From the NCBI GenBank assembly GCA_905250885.1, contig CAJNOQ010003205.1:1-21027 (forward strand): a DNA stretch of 21,027 bases, written 5' to 3'. Under the pieces are notes generated by a model. The model was not told the DNA's origin. It worked only from the letters and a program-made list of their open reading frames with translations, and searched no databases. Positions 1 to 8,325 of the stretch are shown here, in pieces; position 1 is the first letter of the stretch; every line of letters begins with the position of its first letter. The position numbers and the translations under genes were made by a program. The stretch is from Didymodactylos carnosus. Its lineage: Eukaryota; Rotifera; Eurotatoria; Philodinida; Philodinidae.

Positions 1-62
1 CCCTGAAGATTTCATTTAAAGTCAAATCTGATGACTATGACCATGGGTCAGAATTGTCAGGG

Positions 63-1111
63 CTATCGAATGGTGTATGATTCGACCACTTTTACGTCTG
101 CTGCATTTTTGCCCTTCCGGCACCTTACGTTATTTTCGAGTTGTTGTAAACTAAACGGTATACTTTCAGTTGGCATTGTACCTCTTGCTGATGTGATTTG
201 TAGAATGACAAAATTTGGTAATTGTTTAAGAATATTTTCTTTATTGTTCTTTATTTCTTCTATTATTGTTCTTTCAGTTCTTTCCTTTTCTGTTTCAATA
301 TATTTTTTGAGTTCTTCTTTTTTTGATGTTTTATTATCATTAGAAATATTTCCTTCAGTTAATTGGGTTTGTTCTTTTTTCAAGGTTTTACTATCATTAG
401 AAATATTTTGCCATTCAATAATTTTAATTTCACATTCATTTTGTAATTTTTTTAAAGAAGTTTCTATTTTACTAACAATTTTTCGTTTTTGAACAATTTC
501 TGTATTCTTTTGAATTGCTTGTATTTTACATACTTTAATATTATAATGTAATCGATCCCTATATTCATTTATTAATTTTTCTTCAAATGATTTTGATTTA
601 GTATCACGTTCATAACATTCATCGACTTTTTCTCTAAATAATGTTTCTTTATCATCAAAACTATTTTCAATATCAGCATCCATGGTATATGGAATATCAA
701 TAAGTTTCTCTTGTTTTAATATTATTTCATCTAATTCAGGACGAAACTTTCCTTCAATTAAATCTTTCATAATCTTTGTTATAATTTCACCAAGTTCTGT
801 TCTTTGATTAATTTCTTTAATTGAATCAATCATAAGAATATTATTAAATAAATTAATTGTTGTTCAAATTTCTGTTGCTTTTTGTGCCCAATCGCTAAGA
901 CTTTTAAATTGTTGATTTGGTGAATTTGTTTGATCAAATATAATATTTCATAATTCTTGAGTTTCTTCTGCAAATTTAGCATTTGTTGTTGATTTTTGAA
1001 ATAATTCTTTATTATTATTATAAACAGAATCTTTATTAAAAGCTGTTAACACTAAATAAAAGGCTTTTTCTTCTTTAAAATCTAATACTTCACTTAATTT
1101 ACAAATATCTT
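63..1111 (-). other. C-terminal helical region of the VLIG-like gene
   Basis: After an A-run frameshift near 1118 the frame reads ELKDICKLSEVLDF, then TQEL-TGA-NIIF (948-950), where the family has a conserved Leu-Trp-Asn, and ATEI-TGA-TTI (864-866). From 833 it runs open for 256 codons through charged, coiled-coil-like sequence (KKLQNECEIKIIEWQ and ETEKERTERTIIEE) to a TAG at 63-65. Base composition changes sharply near 190: the stretch from about 190 to 3,900 has almost only A/T third positions, while 63-190 is GC-richer. Positions 1-62 may continue the gene in another frame (SPDNSDPWS) but soon meet TAG, so the end is uncertain. Confidence 0.55.
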
Positions 1112-1844
1112 TTAATTCATTTGATATATATTAGTAATCATTTCTTTTTGTAATCCAACATCTAAATTCATCATATTTCTTAATATAAACATAATAATTG
1201 GACGAGAATTAAACATTTTTAATTGATTAGCAGCAAATAAACTAACAGTTAAAATTTTTTTCATTGATGAATTTAATTCTCCATTTAAATTTATAAGCAT
1301 AATTTGTGAACATGCCATTGAAAATACCGTTAATGTTTTATCATATTCTTCATTTCCTTTTTCAATAGATAAAAGTCCTTCAGTATCAAGTACTAATAAT
1401 TTACTTGAATTTGGATATTTTGTTTTAAAAAGTGATGCATATAAACCTTTTGTACAACGACCAGCACTCATTTGAAAAATTACTACCAAATAACATATTT
1501 AAAAGAGTCGATTTTCCTGTACTTTGTGGTCCAATTACTGAAACAACAAATAATAATTCTTTATCGACAAGACCAAGTTTCATATCAAGTCCTTTAAAAC
1601 TATCAGAAACAATTTTTGAATTAAATTCATTATTATCACCATCAATAATTTCAATTTCATTTCCTTTTGTTATATATTCAACATATGAATTAATATGATG
1701 AGCATATTTAAATTGTTGTTTATTATTATTATCTTGTTTAGCTAAAAATTGTTCATCACCATAAATAGCTAATAATTCTCTCATAAAAAAATCTTTATTA
1801 ATCGTTTTATTATCGATTAATTTTGTATTTTGTTTTTTTTTCAT
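1112..1844 (-). other. VLIG-type G domain, split by a one-base frameshift
   Basis: The P-loop reads GPQSTGKSTLLNMLFG (GPQSTGKST at 1506-1532). After a one-base excess in a T run near 1475 the frame continues as QMSAGRCTKG (switch I region, the VLIG-type SAGRCT signature) and then LLVLDTEGL (G3; DTEG at 1376-1387). A later INLNGE matches the position where VLIG proteins have INIMGE. These three motifs in this order are the main ground for naming the gene. In the family this domain binds and hydrolyses GTP. The two overlapping open frames (1425-1844 and 1112-1489) come from the single frameshift, not from two genes. Confidence 0.8.
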
Positions 1845-2382
1845 ATTCCAATTTGAATTATTATTTTTATTATTAAGTTCTTCAATAACTTTTGTACATG
1901 CTGCTAATTTAATTACAATATTATTTCATTCTTGAAATAATGGAGATAAGATAGGACGTTGGCAAACACTTACTCGTTTATCCATTTCATTGATTAAATG
2001 AAAATCTTGTTGTATAAATAATTCATTATATTCATAAACTAAATCATTTGGAAACGTCGATGCTTTATTTTTCGAAAAATCCTCGATTTTTTTATCAATT
2101 TCGGTTAATTTAGTTTGTTTCATTTCTGGATCTTTTCCAACAAGTTCAACTTTTTTCTTTCGTTCACATTGTATTTTATTATTTGTATTAACATGTTTAA
2201 ATAAAAATAATTCTATATTGTCCATATTTCTATCAATTTTTTCCAATTGTTTATCAATATTGATAGAAAATTTTTTTGAATTATCATCTTGAATATCAAT
2301 ATGAATATCATTAAAAGTTTGATTACATATATGATTTTCAATTTCCATATAAACATTGTAATCTTCAGGTCTTAAACTATGA

Positions 2383-3108
2383 TTATTTGATATACAAGAT
2401 TTTTTTACCTATTCCAGTTATTTCAAAAATATTTTCTTTTAAAATTTCTAAATTTGAAGCAAATGCCGCATTATTATCTTCAATTTTTGAAATTGATAAA
2501 ATATGTTTTATTTCAATATTAGTAAATTTTTCTTTTTGCTCATTTGGTAATTCTTGACAATCGCGTACAATTAAAATTATTTGAAATTCATTTAAATTAA
2601 ATGATTTTAACATTTTAAATATTATATTAATATCATCATATGATTTACATCGAAGAAGAATTCAACAATTTTGAATAGGCATCATTGTTAAAAATATTTT
2701 AAGAAGATATTTTTGTTTTCGAACATGATCATGAACATCAAATAGAGTAAAACCACAAGAAAATTCTTGTGTAGAAAATATTATATCAATGCCATCATTT
2801 ATCATTCCAATTTTATTTGTAATAAATTTTGTACTATAAATTTTGTTTAGAAGAGCACTCTTACCAATAGAATTTGAACCTAATGAGATGACAAATGGAC
2901 AATCAATTGCAAAAAGATGTGAATAAGCTCGAAGTGGTATTTTAAATATTAATTTTTCATTAATTATCCATTTGTATGCAAATGGTAGAGCAATACCAAG
3001 TTGAGTGAATAATGAGAGACGATGAATTTGATCATGTTTATATTTTTCAATCATGCATACAAATATGGTTTTATAATCCATTCCATAAACTGATTCCATA
3101 TAGATCAA
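2383..3108 (-). other. First (degenerate) G domain of the VLIG-like gene
   Basis: This part of the broken gene opens with a family-typical LALPF-like stretch (LFTQLGIALPFAYKW) and a P-loop-like GSNSIGKSALLN (about 2845-2880). It continues with a possible switch aspartate (FTLFDVHDH) and a hydrophobic strand followed by RDCQE, where a G4-like element could lie. In vertebrate VLIG proteins the matching place (FVRLG..S.SKSQ.LN) usually lacks the Gly-Lys pair. Here GKS is present, so this copy could have kept nucleotide binding before it decayed. A TGA at 2662-2664 interrupts the strand just after NC. Upstream it is joined to the preceding segment by an A-run frameshift near 3110. Confidence 0.6.
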
Positions 3109-4091
3109 TTCCTTTTTTGAATTTTAATTATTATATAAGGTAACATGACATCGAGAAGTGAATTACCATTATTATTATCTAATACTGTTTTAATAATTTG
3201 TTGAAAATCATCAAAATTAACAGGTTGTATTATGGAAAATAATTCTTCTGAATAATTTTCATTATTTCCAAACATTATTATTTGAAGATGTTGAATATTT
3301 TTAAATTTTTCATCATCTAAATTATTAATGATATTTTGAATGATTTCATTATTATCAATTTCTTCTATTAATATTGGTACATGTTTTTTAATCATTTTAT
3401 CTGCTACAATGATTAGAGCTTGTTCAATTTCATTTTTAAAAAGACATTGAGCAAATTCCATATACACTGATTCTTCCATGGCTTTAAAATTATTATCTCT
3501 CCAAATCTTATTCAATTCAATTTATATTAATTCTGCATACTGTTTATCTTTAGATGATAAAGTAACAATATTTTCTGTATTAACAGTTATATTTCTAACA
3601 TTTTCATTAGCAACTAATTCTGATTTTACTGTTTTATAATCATTCGGTGTAAGTTCATCTTCTATTAACTGGAGTCCTTCTGGAAAATTTGATCTTAATT
3701 GTAAGACTATCTTATCTATATCAGTAGTAGTAAAATTATATTTACTCAATATAGTTTTCATTGTAACGTCAACGGACTCTGATGATTTAGTATTATTTGA
3801 TTTTGTTGATAAATTTGAACTCCAGATTGTTTTTATCTTTTCATTTGCTTGAATATTTTGGATGAGTCGTTTCATTTTTATACCAACCAGAATATTTTCG
3901 AAAAAATCATTAACAATATCAGAAATATTCTCATTATTGTTTTCAAAAAGTGTTAATATAAATGATTTACATTTTGTTTTGTCAACTTTTGATAAAAAAT
4001 CTAATGGTTCAAGCAATTTGATGATCTCACTTTTAAATTCGTCATGTAGAGGATCAACGTGTTCAACCTTTTTAGCTTTTAAAATTTGCTT

Positions 4092-4608
4092 ATCGTATAA
4101 ATAATACCACTATATTACTTCCTGTTTTTTGTCTTCACATTTTCGAGAATATGAGGTTCCAGAAAAAATTATGTAACAGCTTTAAAACTCATCATAGAAT
4201 GAATAAACTATAGTGCGTTCGATGGCCCACACTTTGCTCTATCTGACACACTATAAATCAAAAAAATCAAAAAGTTTGACGAAAACTAGCTTTTTAGGAA
4301 AACTTCTTTTACGTTTTTCTCATAATATGGATTTTTGTCTTCACATTTCCGTATTTCCCAAATTTCTCCACCATTTTAAATGCTAGAAAGCTGAGGTTGG
4401 TCCTAAAATGAAGGGAATGATCAGCGCTACAATTTGACAGAGTCGAAATTTTCGATTTTATGTTTAATATCTCATGAGGTTCAACTATTTTATAATATAC
4501 ACCCTATTCTTATCATATCTTATAAAGTAAGCTAAAAACAAAAACGATACTGCAACAGAAAAAATATCGGACTCTGTCAAGTTGTAGCCCCGGATCTGGG
4601 CTGGGGGG
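4092..4608. mobile_element. 517-bp insertion inside the VLIG-like gene
   Basis: The protein homology stops at 4609 (after NNEKI) and resumes at 4091 (KQILKAKK). The internal paralogous repeat (NNDKIKEISQVRKAD) shows that the two flanks join exactly in frame, with matching spacing. The intervening 517 bp has stops in all minus-strand frames beyond the first 31 codons and a different base composition, including a G-rich edge at 4592-4608. There is no GT/AG pair at the junctions, which argues against an intron. Inside are a 19-bp inverted repeat with one mismatch (4426-4444 and 4570-4588) and a direct repeat of about 17 bp (TTTTTGTCTTCACATTT, 4126 and 4332). No terminal inverted repeat, coding capacity or clear target duplication was found, so the class is unknown; a non-autonomous element is the simplest reading. 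Confidence 0.6.
4426..4588. repeat. 19-bp inverted repeat pair in the insertion
   Basis: GCTACAATTTGACAGAGTC at 4426-4444 pairs with its reverse complement at 4570-4588 with a single C/T mismatch, leaving a 125-base loop. It may be the terminal repeat of a smaller nested element or a fold-back arm; no target duplication is visible. Confidence 0.6.
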
Positions 4609-5622
4609 AATTTTCTCATTATTCATGAAATCATTTTTGAAATTAGTAAAATCTATTTCTATCAAATAGTCTTTGATTGATTCTAAAGCCTCCATATCTT
4701 CATTGAATAATCTTTCAGCTGTGCTGATAAAATCTAATTCATCATCGACTTTGTACTTTTCCCAGAGCGATGATAATTCGATTTTGAATTGATAAAAGAT
4801 GTCCTCGTCTTGAGCTTTAACGTCAATTGGCGCTGGTGGTTTATTATTCACTGTACTGCTAAAGGTGTGAGCGGACTGTCTCGATAATTTGGAATGCCAA
4901 ATCGTTTTTAACTTTTCATTTAACTGAATTTTTTCGATGAGCTGTTTGATCTTTTTACCAGTGAGAATATCTTTGAGAAAATTATAAGCAGTAACTGAAA
5001 TATTTTGATCATTGCTGTTGAAAAGCGTTAACACAAACGATTCAGAATTTGTTTGATCGAATTTTGATAAAACGTCTTCTGATTGAAGCAAATTGTTGAT
5101 CTCACTTTTAAATTCGTCGTATAAAGGATCAACAAGATCAGCTTTTCTGACTTGAGAAATTTCTTTAATTTTATCATTGTTTATGAAATCATTCTTGAAA
5201 TTTATAAAATCTTTTTCTAACAGATGGTCTTTGATCAATTCGAAAACCTTCACATCTTCATCAAATAATCGTCGTGCTGTACTAACAAAATCTAATTTAC
5301 CGTCGACTTCGTACTGCTTCCAGAGCGGCTCTAATTGATTTTTGAATTGATTAAAGAGATCGCCGTCTTCTGGAACTTTTGTTGCCAAATGAGCTGATTT
5401 CCAAATTTTATTGAATTCAGGGTGATTCATAAATTTTTTCTCAAAAATGTATTCCTTATGAACTAACAATTCTTTAATATTCTCTAATGCTTCCATGTTT
5501 TGATTATAATGCTGAAGGACGACTTTCTCGAAATCCAGTTCTTTCAGCGGAACTGAATGCTCAACCAAGAGGTTGTTGAGTACAGTTTTGAACTTAGTAA
5601 ATAAATTATCATTTTCAGCCAT
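4513..5622 (-). CDS. 5' open segment of the VLIG-like gene: N-terminal repeats
   Basis: A 369-codon open frame from a real ATG (5620-5622, reading MAENDNLF). The first ~338 residues are host gene; the last ~31 (from about 4608) are translated from the inserted element and end in a hydrophobic tail with no family counterpart. The host part has four acidic helical repeats of about 80-100 residues. Repeat 2 (from LFNQFKNQLEPLWKQ) resembles repeat 4 (from IFYQFKIELSSLWEK), and repeat 3 (from DEFKSEINNLLQ) resembles a fifth at about 4060-3780 beyond the insertion, so a two-repeat block was duplicated in tandem. All tryptophans here use TGG and there are no breaks. If still transcribed it could make a short repeat-only protein. 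Function unknown; the N-terminal position in VLIG-type proteins suggests a protein-protein interaction region. Confidence 0.65.
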   Translation of the reverse strand: MAENDNLFTKFKTVLNNLLVEHSVPLKELDFEKVVLQHYNQNMEALENIKELLVHKEYIFEKKFMNHPEFNKIWKSAHLATKVPEDGDLFNQFKNQLEPLWKQYEVDGKLDFVSTARRLFDEDVKVFELIKDHLLEKDFINFKNDFINNDKIKEISQVRKADLVDPLYDEFKSEINNLLQSEDVLSKFDQTNSESFVLTLFNSNDQNISVTAYNFLKDILTGKKIKQLIEKIQLNEKLKTIWHSKLSRQSAHTFSSTVNNKPPAPIDVKAQDEDIFYQFKIELSSLWEKYKVDDELDFISTAERLFNEDMEALESIKDYLIEIDFTNFKNDFMNNEKIPPSPDPGLQLDRVRYFFCCSIVFVFSLLYKI

Positions 5623-5735
5623 CGTTGATTTATTTAAAGATTATTTTAATCTATCACGGAAACCACCTTCTTTATACCTAAAATTTAATTGTTGATTCAA
5701 TTTATGCGTATGTATAGAGTTCGTGAATTGAACCA

Positions 5736-5883
5736 TGTTAGGAAGCGTAGAAAATCTCATTCTCTGACGTAATGTTCTCGTTCTCTGATGTAAATATCTT
5801 TGTTAATAAAATATGAAAACATAATTCATTGTTGGCACTGACACAAAGGAGAATACAAGTTACGTATAAAACGCTACGTAACA
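5736..5883 (+). repeat. 5' LTR
   Basis: 148 bp, TG...CA bounded. It contains AATAAA at 5805-5810 (possible poly(A) signal), TATAAAA at 5865-5871 (possible TATA box), and an 8-bp inverted repeat near its end (GTTACGTA and TACGTAAC). Confidence 0.93.
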
Positions 5884-5885
5884 AC

Positions 5886-5896
5886 TGGAGGTTCTA
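5886..5896 (+). other. Primer-binding site, tRNA-Gln-like
   Basis: TGGAGGTTCTA begins 2 bases after the 5' LTR. It has the expected TGG start (complement of the tRNA CCA tail) and, from memory, differs by one base from the complement of the 3' end of animal tRNA-Gln. A TTGAACTC a few bases on could extend the match into the T arm. Confidence 0.55.
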
Positions 5897-6059
5897 CTCA
5901 TTGAACTCTTGGATTCAAGTAAGTGTATAAATTATTAGTTAACAGTCCTTTGTGAGGCTGGACACCCGAAAAACAACAGCAGCTCAACGGCAACCAGCAA
6001 TTCATCAACACGGCCAACAGCAAGAAGGGAAGAATCGTCAACAAGAAGGTCAGAAACAA

Positions 6060-7340
6060 ATGGCATTGAGTTTGCAGAATTTGTTATTATCAAGTTTAAC
6101 ACCCTCAACGACATCAGAACTCCAATCGTTTTGCGAATTACTACCCTTCACTGGTGACGTTGGTCAAAATGTAGTCCATTGGCTTATGGCTTTCAATGAA
6201 GCCTGCTCAACAGCTGGCATTGACGAAGATCAACATCGATTATGGCTTCGGTTCAAATTACTTGGTGGACCAAAATCATGGTATCGTCTAAAGCAGAAAA
6301 CATTACTGAGTTACAACTGGAAAAAAGTACAAATGGCCCTCATCGAGACATTTGGTACATTCAGTCAAATCGAGCAAGCATCCGAAATCTTGAGAAGTCA
6401 GATTGCATCACATGAAACGGAAAACGCATTGGCAGAATTCCGGTCAGACAAAGTTGCAGCAGCCGTAGATAATCTAATACAAATCCACAATCCGCAACAC
6501 CAATTCAGTAAAGCTGCACCTACCACTGAGCACACTATTAATCAATCAGTAGAATCTATTGATCCACAGCCTAAATCGGCACTGCAACCGAAACAACAAA
6601 CAGCAACAACACAACCAACAGTGCCTCCAGCCACAACGATAACAAATAAAAAGCGAAAAGCACCATCTACAAAAGGTGCTTCAAATGCAACATCAAAAAT
6701 CACGGAGAGAATCATCATCGAAAAAAGTCAAAGTGATGACGTTGAAGAGGTTAAAACGCCTGGACATGAATATGCGGATGAAGAAGACGAAGCCCATGTT
6801 CACCATGAAAATGGTAACTTTTTAACTGCACTAGTATTCAATGTCGCTGATACAGCGCCAAATATTGTGGAGAAAATAACAAACCTATTTACAACCAATA
6901 ATGATGAGAAAATTGAAGATGATAAGAAAGAAGACTCTAATAACGCCGAACAAGATACCATTGATGTTAAGCAAGATGCTGAAGAACATGGAGAAGAAAC
7001 ACGCGGTTATACATTTGACGAAAGACAAGAACAAAAGGCAAAGAAACTAAATCAACAGCATGATCAAGAGGATAAAATTAATTCTTTAGCTGATCCAGAT
7101 TTAATGGTACCATCAAAAGATTTTGAAAGAAATGAAGAGAAAATCGAACAAATAATGAATGAAGACACACCAAATATAATGGCAGCTGAAGATTTATTAA
7201 AAACAAAACCGTTGGAATTGCCTCTAAAATTAATTCTGTTAACGGTCAAAACAGTCAACGGTGGTATACTGCATGCAACATCAAATGGTAAAGTGACATT
7301 CGGACATTGGGATTCACTTTGGCCCTATCCGGTGCCGTAA
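6060..7340 (+). CDS. gag: Retrotransposon gag-like protein
   Basis: An uninterrupted frame of 426 codons from the first ATG (6060). The frame is open back to 5943 but has only a GTG at 5952, so the ATG is preferred for a eukaryote. Residues of about 30-100 look like the retrotransposon gag (capsid) domain: GQNVVHWLMAFNEACSTAGI, then a WLRFKLLGGPKSWY core and WKKVQMALIETFG. The middle is Gln/Thr/Pro-rich with a basic KKRKAPS patch, a possible nuclear signal; the C-terminal third is strongly acidic and Lys-rich. There is no CCHC zinc knuckle. Gag forms the particle that packages element RNA. The tail (VNGGILHATSNGKVTFGHWD) looks like the start of another polyprotein piece cut short, which suggests internal deletion of pol. 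Confidence 0.8.
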   Translation: MALSLQNLLLSSLTPSTTSELQSFCELLPFTGDVGQNVVHWLMAFNEACSTAGIDEDQHRLWLRFKLLGGPKSWYRLKQKTLLSYNWKKVQMALIETFGTFSQIEQASEILRSQIASHETENALAEFRSDKVAAAVDNLIQIHNPQHQFSKAAPTTEHTINQSVESIDPQPKSALQPKQQTATTQPTVPPATTITNKKRKAPSTKGASNATSKITERIIIEKSQSDDVEEVKTPGHEYADEEDEAHVHHENGNFLTALVFNVADTAPNIVEKITNLFTTNNDEKIEDDKKEDSNNAEQDTIDVKQDAEEHGEETRGYTFDERQEQKAKKLNQQHDQEDKINSLADPDLMVPSKDFERNEEKIEQIMNEDTPNIMAAEDLLKTKPLELPLKLILLTVKTVNGGILHATSNGKVTFGHWDSLWPYPVP

Positions 7341-7462
7341 ACCATCTGTTTTCCGAAATGGGGCCAATCGTGTATGCAAAGGCTTACAATACCAAACAAA
7401 TCCTGCCCCGTCATTAGAAAAAACAGTAGATGAGCGGGACGCTCATCTTGTAGGAATGGGCG

Positions 7463-7610
7463 TGTTAGGAAGCGTAGAAAATCTCATTCTCTGACGTAAT
7501 GTTCTCGTTCTCTGATGTAAATATCTTTGTTAATAAAATATGAAAACATAATTCATTGTTGGCACTGACACAAAGGAGAATACAAGTTACGTATAAAACG
7601 CTACGTAACA
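7463..7610 (+). repeat. 3' LTR
   Basis: I found no difference from the 5' LTR over 148 bp. Directly upstream is a purine-rich GTAGGAATGGGCG that is the only candidate polypurine tract, and it is a weak one. Confidence 0.93.
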
Positions 7611-7614
7611 ACCA

Positions 7615-8045
7615 TTCACGTGTAACCACATCAAGTGCTCTGAATCTGGAAGAAATAATTTAGAAAAAAATAAAATGATCTGTAGATCAAAAGATCAGCA
7701 AGCAGGCTTCTGCATTATCACATTTGGGAATCAATATACATATAATAACCGGTGTATTATACAGTGTAATCGGATACTAACAGCATCTATTTACAGTGCG
7801 TTAAAGTATAAACTTAATGGCACAGGGTCCCTAAACATACTCTCAAACTTTCTTAATTCCTAGAGGATACCTTCAAGGGCCTGAGTTGGAAATAATTCGC
7901 GGGTTGAATCTGTTTTGATGAAGTAGTGAAACTTTTAGGTAAATGGAATTTTTTAAAAATTTGTTTTCTAAAGTAATCCTTTCTTAGAAAATTATGTCAA
8001 TCGATGTAACTTTTTATACTGAACATGCCATAATGAAAGTTTTTT
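7615..8045. other. No gene seen
   Basis: AT-rich sequence right of the LTR element. A 62-codon open frame near 7675-7863 has no recognisable motif. Nothing else is supported. Confidence 0.6.
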
Positions 8046-8325
8046 TTTGATTTCTTGGCCAAGATTCTGTCCCACGAAATGTCCCAAGATCTTGCGTTTC
8101 TTGGGCAAGAAAGTACCATTTCTTTTTGGTGCATTTCTTGGGGACAAGATCTTGGCTCAAGAATCCAATTAATTTAATTTCTTGCTCCAAAAAATATAAA
8201 ATCAAATTTCTTGACCCACGAAATAAGCAAAGAGATCTTCTTTCTTGCCTCGTGAAGTATAAGAAGCGTAAGAAACTTAACTTCTTGCCCAAGAAATCGG
8301 ATTTCTTGGTCCAAGCAACGTGAAT
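8046..8325. repeat. Cluster of TTTCTTG / CAAGAAA motifs
   Basis: TTTCTTG or a near copy occurs at about 8051, 8097, 8134, 8178, 8207, 8241, 8281 and 8302, often followed within a few bases by a CCAAGA or CAAGAAA complement, so the tract can fold into many small hairpins. Spacing varies from 21 to 46 bases, so it is not a clean tandem array. Overlapping open frames on both strands (8014-8445 minus, 8126-8323 plus) follow from the repeat and look non-coding. Confidence 0.6.

Larger units (their letters stand above)
63..5622 (-). pseudogene. Very large inducible GTPase (VLIG-like) gene, broken
   Basis: Eight open segments on the minus strand, in order 5622 to 63, read as one protein of about 1,680 codons once a 517-bp insertion is set aside. 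Order: five ~100-residue N-terminal repeats (5622 to about 3780), a linker, a first degenerate G domain (about 2450-2920), a long helical linker with a family-typical LRPEDY motif near 2355, a VLIG-type G domain (about 1112-1560) and a helical tail (63-1111). Breaks: TAA at 3522-3524; TGA at 2662-2664, 1926-1928, 948-950 and 864-866; one-base frameshifts near 3110 (A run), 2400 (A run), 1475 (T run) and 1118 (A run). VLIG proteins are large cytosolic GTPases of the dynamin/GBP kind tied to interferon responses in vertebrates; a role here is inference. Vertebrate members are about 2,400 residues, so the C-terminus is shortened or lies beyond position 1. All frameshifts lie in short A/T runs, so some could be assembly errors. 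Confidence 0.8.
5736..7610 (+). mobile_element. Short gag-only LTR retrotransposon, recent insertion
   Basis: Two 148-bp direct repeats that I read as identical (5736-5883 and 7463-7610) bound a 1,579-bp interior. Each repeat starts TGTTA and ends AACA, and the whole is flanked by ACCA at 5732-5735 and 7611-7614, a 4-bp target duplication. A primer-binding site lies 2 bases after the 5' LTR, and one gag-like reading frame fills the interior. No protease, reverse transcriptase or integrase is present between 7340 and the 3' LTR, so the element must borrow enzymes from an autonomous relative. The lack of LTR differences indicates a young insertion. It lies next to the 5' end of the broken VLIG-like gene and on the opposite strand. 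Confidence 0.93.

Noticed and set aside
31..492. Plus-strand frame of 153 codons
   Set aside because: It is antisense to the C-terminal part of the VLIG-like gene; its Phe/Ser/Leu-rich sequence follows from Lys/Glu/Asn codons on the other strand.
3862..4104. Plus-strand frame of 80 codons
   Set aside because: Antisense shadow of the fifth N-terminal repeat of the VLIG-like gene.
5918..5945. Mini-intron GTAAGT...AACAG in the LTR element leader
   Set aside because: At about 27 bases it is far below any usual intron size; probably chance.
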